Notes under the pieces: model-generated
The model's database searches: none
The model's input: only the letters and a program-made list of their open reading frames with translations
What the model was told of the DNA's origin: nothing
NCBI GenBank assembly: GCA_016808115.1
Contig: JAEQBH010007383.1
Location: forward strand, 186,001 to 250,000
DNA length: 64,000 nucleotides
Source of the DNA: Tetrastigma voinierianum
Lineage: Eukaryota > Streptophyta > Magnoliopsida > Vitales > Vitaceae
Direction of reading: 5' to 3'
Shown: positions 36,401-47,744 of the stretch, piece by piece
How the letters are laid out: the number at the start of each line of letters is the position of its first letter
How positions within the stretch are numbered: the stretch's first letter is position 1
Made by a program: the position numbers and the translations under genes

Positions 36401-36750
36401 ATGGTCGTCACCAATCCATCCCTGGGGATGAGACGTAGAACTCGACATGTCTATGGACCTCAAAGTCCCACCATGAGTGGTAATCCCAAGATTCTAACTC
36501 GCAACCACGACATATCATCCCTATCCGCCCCTAAGACCTTTAGGGAGAAACTCACATACAAGTGGCTCCCAAGGCCTTAACTCTAAGCCCAACTCTATCA
36601 ACCGATGCAAAGAATGAATGAATGCGACGCACCGTAATCAATAACACTTCGCTTATAGGCAAGATAGCAACGTACTCGTATGATCAGTCATCGGTCGACT
36701 CACTGTGGTGTGATGCATGTGACACGCCTCAACCCTCGACGCTCAGCCAG
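33415..36750 (-). pseudogene. Chromovirus pol remnant (protease, RT, RNase H, integrase, chromodomain-like end)
   Basis: In coding order on the - strand, the protease is near 36550-36390 (RGCELESWDYHSWW, PGMDW). RT is best at 35894-35556, an open stretch of 112 codons with DIPKTTFRTRY, FGLTNAPAAFMDLMHRVF and the catalytic box FVDDILIYSQ (codons 78-87). RNase H is near 35310-34890 (YPTHDL, HKSLKYIFT). The integrase core and C-terminal part span 34800-33650 (FHPADGWS, GIRMAPYEALYGRP, KVMPKRKVVRFGKRGKLSPR, RFIGPFEILERVGT). The last block at 33609-33415 (TFEEGKVYIMDSRDRV, IRVLWQQSG, RWERKN) matches the chromodomain-like tail of Tekay/Del chromoviruses, which is thought to steer insertion to heterochromatin. 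Many frameshifts are present. Confidence 0.88.
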
Positions 36751-36764
36751 GCCTCAGCCCCGCT

Positions 36765-37753
36765 TCACTTCGTCCGCCCCTCCGGGCTTGCTCGTGCAAT
36801 GTGAGCAGGCCCAAAGACTTTAGACCAAACCGGCCTTTGACCCATACTAGGGGTGTGAAGGAATAGTACCGATCCTCTCCTCGTTTCCACCGACTGGACT
36901 GTTGTCCCGAAACCCCGGATCCTCCTCATATGTCCCGGCCTGGCAATGGTAAAGACACCATCTGCCACTCGGGATCGCAACCCGATCTGTCCCCTCGGCC
37001 CAAATGGTTGTGGCTTTGGAACCCCGTGAACCAGAAGCCCTCCTCTGCTTCTTTCCAAACCGGAAGAAGACCCATTCTCCTTCCTCTTGCCATCAACACC
37101 CCATCCCGGAAAGCTCGAGCATCCTCGATCTTTCTCTCTACGGTCATGCAAGTGTGTCCCAACCATGTAGAGTCCATGTCTTGCAGGCAAAGTTCTACAA
37201 TCCTCGCTCCAAATGGACATCCACCCCATTCTCGAATCTCCCAACACTGCCAGGTCTCAGGGCCACAGGACCACAAAGAAAGAGCCAAATCCGTGAACTT
37301 GGCCACATAATTAATCACAATCTTAGTCCTCGTCAAATAGAACTTCGAGCCTTCTCGCATGTCTGTAGTTGTCTGAAAATACTACCGCAACACTCTTGAA
37401 CTCGCCTATGTCATCGCTAATAGGTCCCTGGGAGGCTCACCAATTCCACCACACTGGCTCGCCTCTAGCCGGAATGCCACCTGATCCCGGGTCGCATTGA
37501 GGTAATCTCCATCGCTCCACATCTTCAACTCGCATAAACCACGCCCGCCACCATCGGATCCCCTCCCCGTGAATATCGTAAGGATGATGTGCTCCCGAAC
37601 CTCTCGGGAGGTTACTTGACCTCCCCGGCTGCCCGCCGATTAGCCTGGCAATGGTAGCAACGCAATCCCTACGCCCGTAAAAGGCCTACCGGTCAAACAT
37701 CCGCAGCCACAAGACTCGGACTCCACTTCTACCGCCCTCTCCTGATTAGCCAT
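36765..37753 (-). pseudogene. Chromovirus gag remnant
   Basis: Starts at an ATG at 37753 (MANQERAVEVESESCGCG). Later pieces are RDQVAFRLEASQ (about 37480), TRTKIVINYVAKFTDLALSL (37334-37275) and HTCMTVERKIEDAR (about 37160-37120), then a basic Gly/Arg-rich tail. These match the retrotransposon gag (PF03732-like) order, with the A-x-F-x-x-L core and the V-E-R-x-I-E-D motif. A CCHC knuckle relic (GPAHIARASPEGRTK, from HIARxCPE) lies at about 36810-36765. The two 140-160 codon open stretches are overlapping frames of this one gene. Confidence 0.8.
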
Positions 37754-39120
37754 CTACATGTCAAATGACAAGTTAAGTTTTTAACAAGATTCTAAGGTGT
37801 AAACACGTTCAGATATTATTCACATACCGAAATTTTTCATACCAAATCATAATGAACAAAATTTTATTTTATTTATTTTATTTAATTTTTGAAACCTCGC
37901 GGAAATGCGGTTCGTGAAAAGTGTTCATGCACAAGTGATCCAAAATGGGGCGACTGAACAAAGCAGACCGAATAAATCGGGTTGCGCACAAAGGTGTACA
38001 CCTAAGGACCCTAGCCGCACGCAAGATAGTCGCCTGTACCGCGCCGTGCCGCGTGCACGTCGCGTCGCGCGCACCAAAGCCTTACGTCGCGCACGCAGGT
38101 CGAGCTGATGGTCACGGCCATGTCGCGCCCTTAGGCGTCAGGTCGCGGGTGCATGGGCGCCATTTGCCCAGCTCCCACATGATGTACAAAACGACGCCAT
38201 TTGATCTCGCCGCGCACTAGCGCGATCGCCGGCGCAGACCGCCAAGGCCAGCTTCGAGTCAGACGCCAACCTTGCATGCCGCCAGAACACTAAAGGGTCA
38301 CTCGTCGCGATACAAAAATTATCAGGACCGTAACCCGTTTCAGGCACGACGCCGCGCCGCGGCGCGCCACCGCCAGGCGGTCAGGCGCGCTACCGAAGCG
38401 TATCACGCTGCTTCGCACCGCATCGCAGGCGCCGGGCGCCTAAGCCGCAGCCAGGTCGCGAACACAAGGGTCGCCTTCTCCACCACGATACAAAATTTTT
38501 GTATCGTGACACTCCAATGGCCGCACTAGCGCATCGTTGGTCACGTCGCCTGCAGTGCCGCTGTCGTACCTCCCGCCATGATCGTGTCGTGTCATGCACG
38601 CCGCCTTATCAGCCCCCCACGCGCCCCAGTAACCTATGCCCTTGGCCATTGCGATACACCCATTATATCAGATCCAAACTGAAAATGGGCAGAAATTTCA
38701 TCCATTTCCCGAAAGGTGAGTTTTATTTTTTATTTATTTAATTTTCTTTGTTCCAATGCATCGTAAGACCACAATTTTTTTCTTCATTCCACTATAACTA
38801 AATAAATTTATTATAATTATTTTATTTTATTTTCCTCGTTTTGCATCAGAAAACCTCGAAGAGAAAAAAAAATTTCCTCAACATTATTTTTCCTAGAACG
38901 TATATTTATCAAGCACACAAATCACATAACATACACAACACATCATGTTATACACCCAAGCACATATAAACACAATGCATGCAAAGAATCTAATCATTTC
39001 GTGACTCGCCTAGTAACTTACATACCTAAACCCTAACATCAAGCTGTTGTGATGTTCTCACCTTTTATGACCATGGCCAAGCCCAGTCCTCAAGCCCTAG
39101 GTATTTGTGAGATACCTAAG
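37754..39120 (-). other. Chromovirus leader between primer site and gag, with a GC-rich island
   Basis: 37900-38660 is GC- and CpG-rich (GCGCGCGC-like clusters), in contrast to the AT-rich sequence on both sides (37790-37890 and 38710-39000). ORFs of 60-90 codons overlap in several frames on both strands there. They are compositional, with Arg/Ala/His-rich content and no recognised motif. The island may be a foreign insertion into the leader; I found no terminal repeats. Confidence 0.45.
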
Positions 39121-39135
39121 TTCGAGTACCAAGTC
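39117..39135 (-). other. Chromovirus primer binding site, degraded
   Basis: On the - strand TTGGTACTCGAACTTAGG follows the LTR end. It resembles the initiator-Met-tRNA site TTGGTATCAGAGCTTAGG with small changes. Confidence 0.6.
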
Positions 39136-40100
39136 AGATGCCCCAATTCCTGGGGTTCCATTTGACCACCGTCAACTCATGGACAATTCGTGGTTCTGTC
39201 ATGAGACCCATACATGAGTAAAAATGGCCACTTCGGGGCCTCCAAACATCAATACTCACCAAAATCTAAATCCCAACTATATTTACAATAGTTCAAGAGA
39301 GCATATTTACATCACTTAACACAAACATATATTAAAAATTCTAGAATCCTAATATATGTAATACAAAAACAATCAACAAAGCCACAATCCTGACTTTTCT
39401 TCTCAAAAGCGACTTAATGGATCGTCATCTTCTTGAACACTTCAGCACCGAAATAATAATCCTCGACAGGTGAGAAATGCCCAGAAAAGCACTCCCATGG
39501 GTTACTCCTCACCCCTGCGTACAACAATGGCAACCAACACATTCATAAATACATGATCCTACTCGAATGTCTACATGCCCAATCTCATGTCTCAGTCCTC
39601 ACCGAATTCTCCACACATGCCTAGCTAAATGTGAGAAAATACGCTTTCAAAACAAATATTTTGTTCTCGAAAACATACTACCGAGTTTCTGCAGAAAATA
39701 TATCGATCCCCTCCGAGGCGAATTGATGGGTAATTCAAACAAATATGGGTCCGCCTCCTAGATGAACTCGTTGACAACCCAGAGGCAATTCTTCTAAAAT
39801 CCTCCTGAAATTCTTTCACAACCATTTTCATTTTTCTTCATTTTCTTTCTTCATGTCAATGTGACTCACACCTACCATTCTGTGGTGCCCCGATGCATAT
39901 GGGAATGCATTACGTCATTTCCAAATAATTCATGCAATATTTTAAACATATATTAAAATTAACTAACATAAATCATGTTATTCAATTCATAGCATTAACA
40001 TCAAAATTAGCTCACATGGGCTAATAAACAATTCAAGCAATTCATTTTGAATCACCCAAACAACACACAAATCACACACAAATCACATGAACAGCAAAAC
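39136..40100 (-). repeat. Chromovirus 5' LTR, first segment
   Basis: Collinear with the 3' LTR from its GATGCCCC end inward (ATGAGACCCATACATGAG, CTCAAAAGC, GTGAGAAAATACGCTTTCAA). It breaks at 40100 where a solo LTR is inserted, and continues at 41880. Confidence 0.8.
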
Positions 40101-41879
40101 TGTGACGCCCCATTTCCTGGGGATCCGTTGACAACCCGTCAACCTGTGGAATAACTGTGGATGTCGGGTAGCCCGACACCACTCACGAAAATCGGACAGA
40201 GTCTCCTTTGTACGGGGAGCTCTACCCAAATGCGAATCCACCAAACAAACACAACGACACACCGTCCATGCAAGTAAAATGGCTTCATCAACAGCATCAA
40301 TACTCACAAGATATATCCAACTAACGATATTATATGGTTCAAGAGTTAATAAGTCATTTAATTCAAATATATATTAAAATTTACAATTTCTAATACATGT
40401 TATACAAATGACTACCAAAGCCACAATCCCCGGTTCTTCTAAAAACGTGGCCCTAGTGAGCCGTCCCTCCCCAGACACTCAGACTCAAATTAGATCCCGA
40501 TGTGGTGACAGTCGCCCAGCAGTGATAATTTCCGGTTACTCCCACCTAAGTGCACATGTCATGGCAAACACAATCGCACCCCAAGTAAATACATGATCCG
40601 TCTCTGAATGTCTACATGCCCAATCCCATGTCTCGAGTCCTCACCAACTCCCTCATATGCCTAAGCTAAATGCGAGTAAAAATACAGCCAAAACAAAAGC
40701 TTCCTTGTTCTCGAAAAACTTACTACCGAAGCCGTAAAATTTATCGACAACCTCCGAGGCGAATATGTTGATAAACCTCCTAAACAATTCATGGCCAGTC
40801 CTCCGACGAATTGTCGACACCCCCAACACAGCCCTCCGAAAATCTTCCGTCGAAATTCCTTCAAACATTGCTCTTTTCTTTCATGTCATGCACTCGCACC
40901 TAATATTCTAGTCACTGTGCTGCATAAGTGGAATGCATTATGCCACCCCAAAATATTCATGCTAGTATATTTTTCATGTATATTAACATAACAAATTCAC
41001 AATTCATGTCATTCAAATTACAACAATAACACCAAAATTAACCACATCAAGCAATTAACCAATCAAGCACCACTTTGAATAAAACCAAACCACAATAAAA
41101 TCATTAATAACAAATCACGTGAATAAAGGAAACCCTGGCCTAAGACTGCTCACGCCCCACACAATGTGGATTTTCTCCAATACCTGCTCAAATGTTTTGA
41201 GACGAAATCACTGGCAAGCCGGGCACGAATATCCCTAACCATTCACATGGCTCAGCCGTGAATAAGTAGGAGAAGACCCCTACCCTTTGAATTCACCTAA
41301 CTCCACCAATCTGAAGGTTCATGCAGAGCTCACTGATATAGAACAACTTTACTTCTTGGCTCCAGCTATCCGACGCTCGAACGACAGGAAATCTAGAGAT
41401 AAGTCACACACTCTCTCTCTCTCTCTAAAATTTGAATCTAGCCCTCACTGTCCGTTTTTTTGCTTTCTTTGGAGAAGAAAACTATTTCATTTTGTCTTAT
41501 TCACTTAACCTTTTCCAAAATTCCCATTGTGTCCTTCATTAACTATTTGACTTTTGACACATGGCTTAATTTAAGCCATTAATCTCCATCATCTCTCTAA
41601 TCATGCAACATGTGTCACATGAGTACATGTAGTATGTGACTTTTGTCACATCAGCATGTCTTTTACAGTTATTTTACAAGACTGTATACTTGGTGCTTCA
41701 AAAACGGAAATTCGACCAAAGCCTCTTGACCACGTACTGACGTAGTAGCTAGATTTCATGGCACATTCTAACTGTGAAGTCTTCTTTTTCATCATCCGAG
41801 ATTCAGAAAAATTTCGGATTTTGACCGAAATTACCATTTTACCATTTTTCTTAAAAATTAGAATTTTCTCTGCTTTACA
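40101..41879 (-). mobile_element. Solo LTR nested in the chromovirus 5' LTR
   Basis: It begins TGTGACGCCCC at 40101 and ends GCTTTACA at 41879, so it has both termini of the same LTR family and no internal region. Flanks are AAAAC (40096-40100) and AAACC (41880-41884), a target duplication with one change. The host LTR reads on across the join, as in the 3' LTR where the site reads GGAAACCCTAGGCTC (32540-32554). It was formed by recombination between the two LTRs of a former full element. Confidence 0.85.
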
Positions 41880-42600
41880 AAACCCTAGGCTCCCAAGACT
41901 GCTCACTACCACAATGATTTTCTTTCTCTCGGGATGAATATTCGAGACCAAAACACGTCATCCAAACCTCAACAAATCCCCAACCATTAAAATGACTTAG
42001 CCAAAGAATAAACTGCAAGTAGGAGAAGACTCCTCACTCTTTTGGAGTTGTCAAAACTCCACAAAATCTATGTCCACGCGTAGCCCTTTGCAGCATGATC
42101 AACTCGTTTCTTAGCTCCAACCAACCCACACATCCGAAAAGCCTGCGGAAATCAGAGAAGGTTCTTCTCTAAAAACTCGCCCTCCTCACCGCCTGCTTCA
42201 AAGCAAATGGAGAAGAAGGTGAAGTTGTCTTTATTTTTAATCTTTTCACTTAATACCCATTTCATTCTTAGTTTTGACTTTTAAAGCGTTTTTAATAATT
42301 CATTAATCTAGTCATTTATTTCATCCTCTCACCACCATTTATGTGTGTCACATGCACATGTAATAGCATTCTCACACATCACACGCCTCACAGTTCAAGA
42401 ATACGACCCTGGTTATCCAAAGGTTCAAAAAACTGAAATTCGAACGTTCTCACCATTTAAAATTCACGTGAGAGCCAGATTTCAGGATCATTCCAACTCA
42501 GTCCCTGCTTTCACATCCGATATCTAAAAAATTTTTATTTTTGAATCAAAATTACTATTTGATATTTTTTCTTAGTAACTGTACTCTTCTCAGCTTTACA
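41880..42600 (-). repeat. Chromovirus 5' LTR, second segment
   Basis: Continues from AACCCTAGGCTCCCAAGACTG, matching the 3' LTR at about 32543 onward, to CAGCTTTACA at 42600. Confidence 0.78.
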
Positions 42601-43110
42601 GCACACGGGGCATGGCAAATCAACAAACGTAGTCAAAACAAAACAAAAGAAAGAGGGCATATGGAGAAAAATTCTGCATCCATCCACATCTCGAATGTGA
42701 CAGCAACGCGGTTTAAGAAGCATCGTATTGTCAAGATCAATGAATGGCATATGGGTATTAAGGAGAATGTAATGAAGATAGGCAAGAGAGAAGGTGAGAG
42801 GAGGCCGCAACAATGAAGTGGAGAGAAAGATTGCAAACTTAGGGTTCCATGAAATGAACTGCTGCCCAGATTTCATCTATTAATCCTATGATACAAAAAA
42901 ATTAAGTTCTACGTATATTAACTATGGAAATTTTCTTTTTTTAACTTTGATCACTTATATAGTTATATTATAAAAATTAAGGTTCTTATTCCACATTAGA
43001 GTTTTGAAAATAATCATTCACGGAATATATTTACACTTTATAATTTCAATTTTTACCATAATTATTTTATAGAATAAAATCCTATTTTCGTAATATCTAA
43101 ATTTGTATAT
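42601..43110. other. Spacer, no recognised gene
   Basis: 42601-42870 is GC-balanced and open on both strands for about 90-110 codons (ATG at 42661 on +, MEKNSASIHISNVTATRFKK; 42876-42535 on -). I recognise neither product. 42880-43110 is AT-rich. Confidence 0.3.
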
Positions 43111-43331
43111 GTTAACTTTAAAAAATATAAAAACTTTATAAGTTAAAAAAAACTTTAGAAGTAAAAAGGTGGTATTCTAAAACCATATATTATGCATATT
43201 AATTTATGAATGTTAATTTTTATGTATGAATGTTAAAATATAAAAACTTTAAAAAGTTTAAAAAAAACTTAGAAGTAAAAAGGTAGGATTCTAAACCATA
43301 TATTATGGATATTAATTTATGAATGTTAATT
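43111..43331. repeat. Local tandem duplication of about 110-115 bp
   Basis: Two adjacent copies, about 43115-43222 and 43227-43338. Each reads AAATATAAAAACTTTA, then AACTTTAGAAGTAAAAAGG or a near copy, then CCATATATTATG and TTAATTTATGAATGTTAATT. AT-rich, non-coding. Confidence 0.8.
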
Positions 43332-43803
43332 TTTATTATCTTAATTTTTACGCTTATGCAAATCCAATCATTTATTTTTAACCAAATACAATTTAATTTA
43401 TAATTTAACAATAATAATAAAATGTTTATGAAATGGATTATGTACAAACTTTAATCAATTTGATAAAAAATGATTGATACTAACGTAACTTAAAAAAATT
43501 ATTAAATAAGCATTGCTTTCTTCTCAAATAAATTGTTCACTTCAATTTATATTACTTAATAAGTAAATAGATGTACATATAACAAGAAAACTATTGTCAT
43601 TATTACTTTTATTTAAGTATCATAGACACAGAAATATTGATTATATATTGACTTATAAGTTATCTATCAAGGTTCTATCTTAGAAGTCATAAATAATTCA
43701 ATAAATGTCATTATTGGTATAAACAAGTTAAATATGTCATAATTGTTAATTTAAATAGACAATATTGACATATACTACCTTTAAGTCAACATATATATGT
43801 CAA

Positions 43804-43826
43804 CGAAAGCCTTTTTTCTTGTAGTG
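43804..43826. mobile_element. CACTA-type transposon end (one terminus only)
   Basis: The reverse complement of this stretch starts CACTACAAGAAAAAAGG, the classic terminal inverted repeat of plant CACTA (EnSpm/CMC) elements. Subterminal TTGACATATA / GTCAACATATAT motifs lie just inside (43740-43804). I did not find the partner end, so this is a partial or deleted element of unknown length extending to the left. Confidence 0.55.
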
Positions 43827-44161
43827 TTATTAGATATGATACATCTTAAAGTGTCTTTTGTGTGTGCATGACCTGCTCAAGACATCGTATGAGGATTAGT
43901 CCCATATTGCACGACTTAAAAACGCTGGTAAAAGGACCCATTCAAAACACCTCATGGTCTGAAAACAAACTATAAATATAATAAAGTTAATCAACACCAT
44001 AACTTCAGTCAAATTCTATTCATATAAATTAACACAAAAATCTAGTATTAGTTATTAACAAAATGAATCAAATGATACAAATTTGGTCAACACATAATCA
44101 TAATACCTGACATAAAAAACGCCTACTAATAATATCTAATAAAACTATAAAGATAGATATC

Positions 44162-44448
44162 TTTATTCCTATTTAAATTATAAAAGAAGCCTTGAATTTC
44201 TTTCTCCAATATTTTTAATTTTTAATGATAATAAATGAAAAAGAAATCGTTTACATGACATATTAATGATAGGGATTAAATTAAGGTACAATCTAATATA
44301 CGCATAAGCAGAAGTCCTTTACAAAAAGTGTTGATTCACAAACTGTTTTGATAAGTGATTTTTTTTTTTAAAAAGGAGATAAGTGACTTAAAAAAAGCAA
44401 GTGTGAAATTTTATTTTCAAAATTTTAAAAATTCAATGAATATGAGAA
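44162..44448. repeat. Dispersed repeat, copy 2 (partner at 14715-14955)
   Basis: Collinear with 14715-14955, with an extra T/A-run insertion near 44362. See copy 1 for the shared blocks. The class is unknown. Confidence 0.7.
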
Positions 44449-44894
44449 TAGATAGTTATTTTTTGAAATAAAATTAAAATGGAAGAAAAAATTATTGTTT
44501 TAATCAAAATTTAAAATTTTCATTCAATCTTAAAATAAAATTTGTAAACAGGAAATAATACTATTGTCATAAGAAATTCTTCTTTGCCATCCACAGATAG
44601 CTGAATTGGTTCCGTTTGCAATTTGGTCACCAGCCAATTATTATAAATAAAAAAGAAAAGAAAAAAAAGGTTATGTTTGAAACTCAAAAAGTATTTGGGA
44701 AATAAAATAGAGACAAAAATAAAAAGAGAAAGTGGAAGAAAAAAAATTGAAGGAAAATAAAAAAAGTTTATAGGTAATAAATGAAGAATATATAAAATTT
44801 TGAGGAAATTTGATTATATTTGATTTTTTTTCATTACACCAAACATGAGAAAATCATTTTTTTTAGGCTTTATTTGGAATCCAAAAAGTACTAA

Positions 44895-46746
44895 TGTGAC
44901 ACCCCTATCCCGGGGGTCCCGTTGACAACCCGTCAACCCTCGGAATACTCGTGGATGTCGAGTAACCAGACACCACAACATCGTGTCCCCTTTTCCAGGG
45001 CCCATGATTTGTCGAAATCATAGCCTCCTTTGTAATGAGCTCTACCCAAAATACAACATGTACAATTACATGGCAACATGACCCAATATTATACAACGAC
45101 CACACCTGGTCCACATACGAGTAAAAATGGCCACGTAGGGCCCATTTATCCATACTCAAACATATAAGCACATGACTATAAAACCATAGTCCATAAGAGT
45201 TTAAATTACATCACTCTTATACAAATAAATACAACCCATATATATTTACAAAATATATATCAAAGCCATAATCCGCTTCATAAAAGGTCTCAATGCTGGT
45301 CACCGCTCTCGCACTCCGACCGCACCAAAGGGTCCGACGACAGTGAGCAAAGCCCGGGAATGAGCACTCCTACAAGGCTACTCCCACCTATGCACATGCA
45401 ATGACATCTAACAATAAACAAACATTTAAGTGAATCATGTATATCCCACAAATACCATATGTCATGGATGAATGTGACTCACCCTATCCCATATCCCCGA
45501 GTCTCATCGACTCCCTCACACACTGAATTTCCAAGTTAAGTGTGAATCCATCGTCATTTTCCGATGACAACCTAAGATTACTTTTAATCTTTTCATTTTT
45601 CATTTACAACCATACACCTCAGTCCTCACCGCACTCCCTCAAACACGATTTTGCCATGAATGAAACCATTTCCAAACAAAGGTATTTGTTTTTAATCGGA
45701 CAACCCCCGATATAAATAGTGGACACACTCCGATAATCTATTTTGTGGACAACCCTCCGATGTATATCAATTGGGTTGACTCCAACGATTGATATTATAT
45801 GGACAACCCTCCGATGTATATCAATTGGGCAGACTCCAACGATTGATATTATATGGACAACCCTCCGATGTTGTAGTGGGCACACTCCGATAAATAACAT
45901 TATTGGTCAACCCTCCGAAACAATTCTCTCAAGAAACTACCTCATGCACTTACTCCTATTGTTCTAGGGTGCCCTAGTGCATATGAAATGCAATGAGCCA
46001 TTTTTCCTAACCCATGCGACTCACTGGACGTTGTCCTATTAATCGAGCTCACTAATCTCAACGACATACGCAGTGTCGATCACAACCTATCACACACACC
46101 ATCACCCACTAATTGTCTGATTCACCTCTGAAAGATCACATCCATGTTAAAGATGGTTTTCGCAATGGATATACGCATCATGTCATTGCTCATTCATACC
46201 ATGCTACATATATATAATGAGAACTATATGTGCATACATACTCATGCATATTTATCCATGCATAATTTGACATTCATATTAAGGTTCCAAATTCTTAAAT
46301 CAAACATACTAATTCAAGTATTACATGGATATCATGGTCACTGTCATCAGTGGTATCGACATACAACCCCCAGGCCTAGTGATGACAATAATTTGTCCAC
46401 GACTACTTTCAACGAGCCATGTAATGGCCTCAATCATGCACAACTATGTCATTTATTTGTCACAATGACACACGAACCACTCAATCACATTATTCACTTT
46501 CCAAAGAATAACAATAAGTAGAAAAATTCCCTACCGCTGAAGCCGGACGAAACTCCAAGATTTTGATTCCCACACGTAGCCCTCGCTATGTGGATCAACT
46601 TTGCCTTCACCACTTAAAACCTAATATCCGGCTTCCATGATTTCCGAGTAGTTAAATCTTAATAAAAGAACAAAAAGAATAAAATCTCTCATACGCTCTC
46701 CCGACGCCTTCTCCCCTTTCTTTTGTTTTTTTTCCTTCATCATTTA

Positions 46747-46780
<34 letters not shown>

Positions 46781-47137
46781 TGATATTCATAGTTCATATT
46801 GCTTTTATTCTCGATCCGTTTTTTGTCCCGAATAATTTATTTCTTTCGCTCACTTTATTTTAAATAAACTTAACTCAAGTCATTTCCGACTTCGAGATTT
46901 TCGTAAAAATCTTTGTTCAAGCTCACCGTAGGACGACTTATCACCCGTAAAAATCGTGAAATATTCCGCGATTGTCTCATAATTCGACGAAACTTTTCTA
47001 GTCACTTCAGATTTCACGAGACAATTTAACTACTGCTAAACCGTTTCAATATCCGAGATCTATAGAATTTCCGGTTTTCAATCGAAATTACCATTTTACC
47101 CTTTTTCAGAAAAATTGAATTTTTCTCGGGTTTTACA
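44895..47137 (-). mobile_element. Solo LTR of the chromovirus family (TSD ACTAA)
   Basis: TGTGACACCCC...GGGTTTTACA, 2243 bp, with a perfect 5-bp duplication ACTAA (44890-44894; 47138-47142). No internal region is present. It is shown on - by analogy with the full element, whose LTR reads TGTAAAACCC on that strand. It holds a 54-bp tandem array and an (ATT)n tract (about 46745-46782). Confidence 0.93.
45690..45920. repeat. 54-bp tandem repeat inside the solo LTR
   Basis: Units start TGGACAACCCTCCGATGT at 45746, 45800 and 45854 (exact 54-bp spacing), with degenerate units before and after. Related GGACAACCCTCCGAGGCGAA motifs occur once or twice in the other LTRs of this family (for example 32138 and 32210), so this copy expanded a short LTR motif. 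Confidence 0.9.
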
Positions 47138-47615
47138 ACTAAGGAAAGAAAACACATGGGAAAATAGAGAGGAAAAATGAAAGGAAAGAAATTTAAAAAG
47201 AAAATGAAAAAAATAGGTTTAAACTTAATAAATTATTTATATATGAATTTGTTTATTCTCTATATTATATAACAATAAAATTAAAAATAGCGTAAAATTT
47301 TAGAGGAATTTGATTATATTTATTTTGTTTATATATTTTTCATGGTAAAACCAAACATGAGAAAATAATTTTCTTTAGTATTTTTTTTTATATTACTTTT
47401 TGGGTTCCAAATGGAGCCTTATTGTGACGCCCCAAATCCAAGGTTTTCAGACCTGGCCCGAGGTATTGACCCGGGGAGGGGAGAGGGTCAGGCTGGTCAG
47501 AGGCTCATCCATGTCAACTGGGTTCAACCTGATAGTCACACCCTGGCCTATATACAAAATAAAAAATTATATTTTTTCTCTTATATATAAAAACTTACTT
47601 TCATCGAATAATAAA

Positions 47616-47686
47616 ATTAAAGAGATACATCCAATACATATTAAAGAGATACATCCAATACATATTAAAGAGATATCCAATGATAA
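47616..47686. repeat. 24-bp tandem repeat in the hAT 3' region
   Basis: ATTAAAGAGATACATCCAAT followed by ACAT at 47616 and 47640, and a partial third unit at 47664. It lies just downstream of the last transposase segment. Confidence 0.9.
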
Positions 47687-47744
47687 TCAAGTTCATACTT
47701 CATATAATAATAAAATTAGACAGTTAGCAAGTTACACAAATTAG

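Larger units (their letters stand above)
30990..42600 (-). mobile_element. Chromovirus-type Ty3/gypsy element (reverse strand) with a nested solo LTR
   Basis: Read on the - strand: 5' LTR (42600-39136, interrupted), primer site at about 39132, leader, gag from 37753, protease, RT, RNase H, integrase, a chromodomain-like end at 33609-33415, a purine tract at 33297-33279, and 3' LTR (33278-30990). LTR ends are TGTAAAACCC... and ...GGGGCATCACA. The RT and the post-integrase block fit the Tekay/Del group of chromoviruses. The flanks CTTTT (30985-30989) and GCACA (42601-42605) do not match, so the target duplication is lost or the outer ends have been rearranged. All ORFs are broken. Confidence 0.88.
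44680..47417. repeat. Tandem AT-rich host repeat, two units, the second split by a solo LTR
   Basis: 44686-44889 and 44890-44894 plus 47138-47417 are two direct copies of a unit of roughly 200-280 bp. Both contain GGAAATTTGATTATATTT or a near copy, then CCAAACATGAGAAAAT, then TTTAG and a GG(A/G)(A/T)TCCAAA block. The first unit is followed, after that block, by the solo LTR at 44895. The second is followed at the equivalent place by the solo LTR at 47423. Confidence 0.65.

Noticed and set aside
36930..37399. ORFs of 126-131 codons on + across the chromovirus gag
   Set aside because: Opposite-strand shadows; the - strand carries the gag motifs.
37905..38741. Many short ORFs on both strands in the chromovirus leader
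   Set aside because: Dense overlap in several frames in a CpG-rich block, with no recognised motif.
43220..43447. 75-codon ORF on -
   Set aside because: Ile/Lys/Asn/Leu content from AT-rich DNA, overlapping a tandem duplication.
45746..45910. CRISPR-like array (regular spacing)
   Set aside because: The units are repeated in full, without variable spacers, and the window is plant DNA.
45619..45967. ORFs over the 54-bp array, with repeated peptide units
   Set aside because: 54 is a multiple of three, so any open frame through the array repeats; it lies in a non-coding solo LTR.
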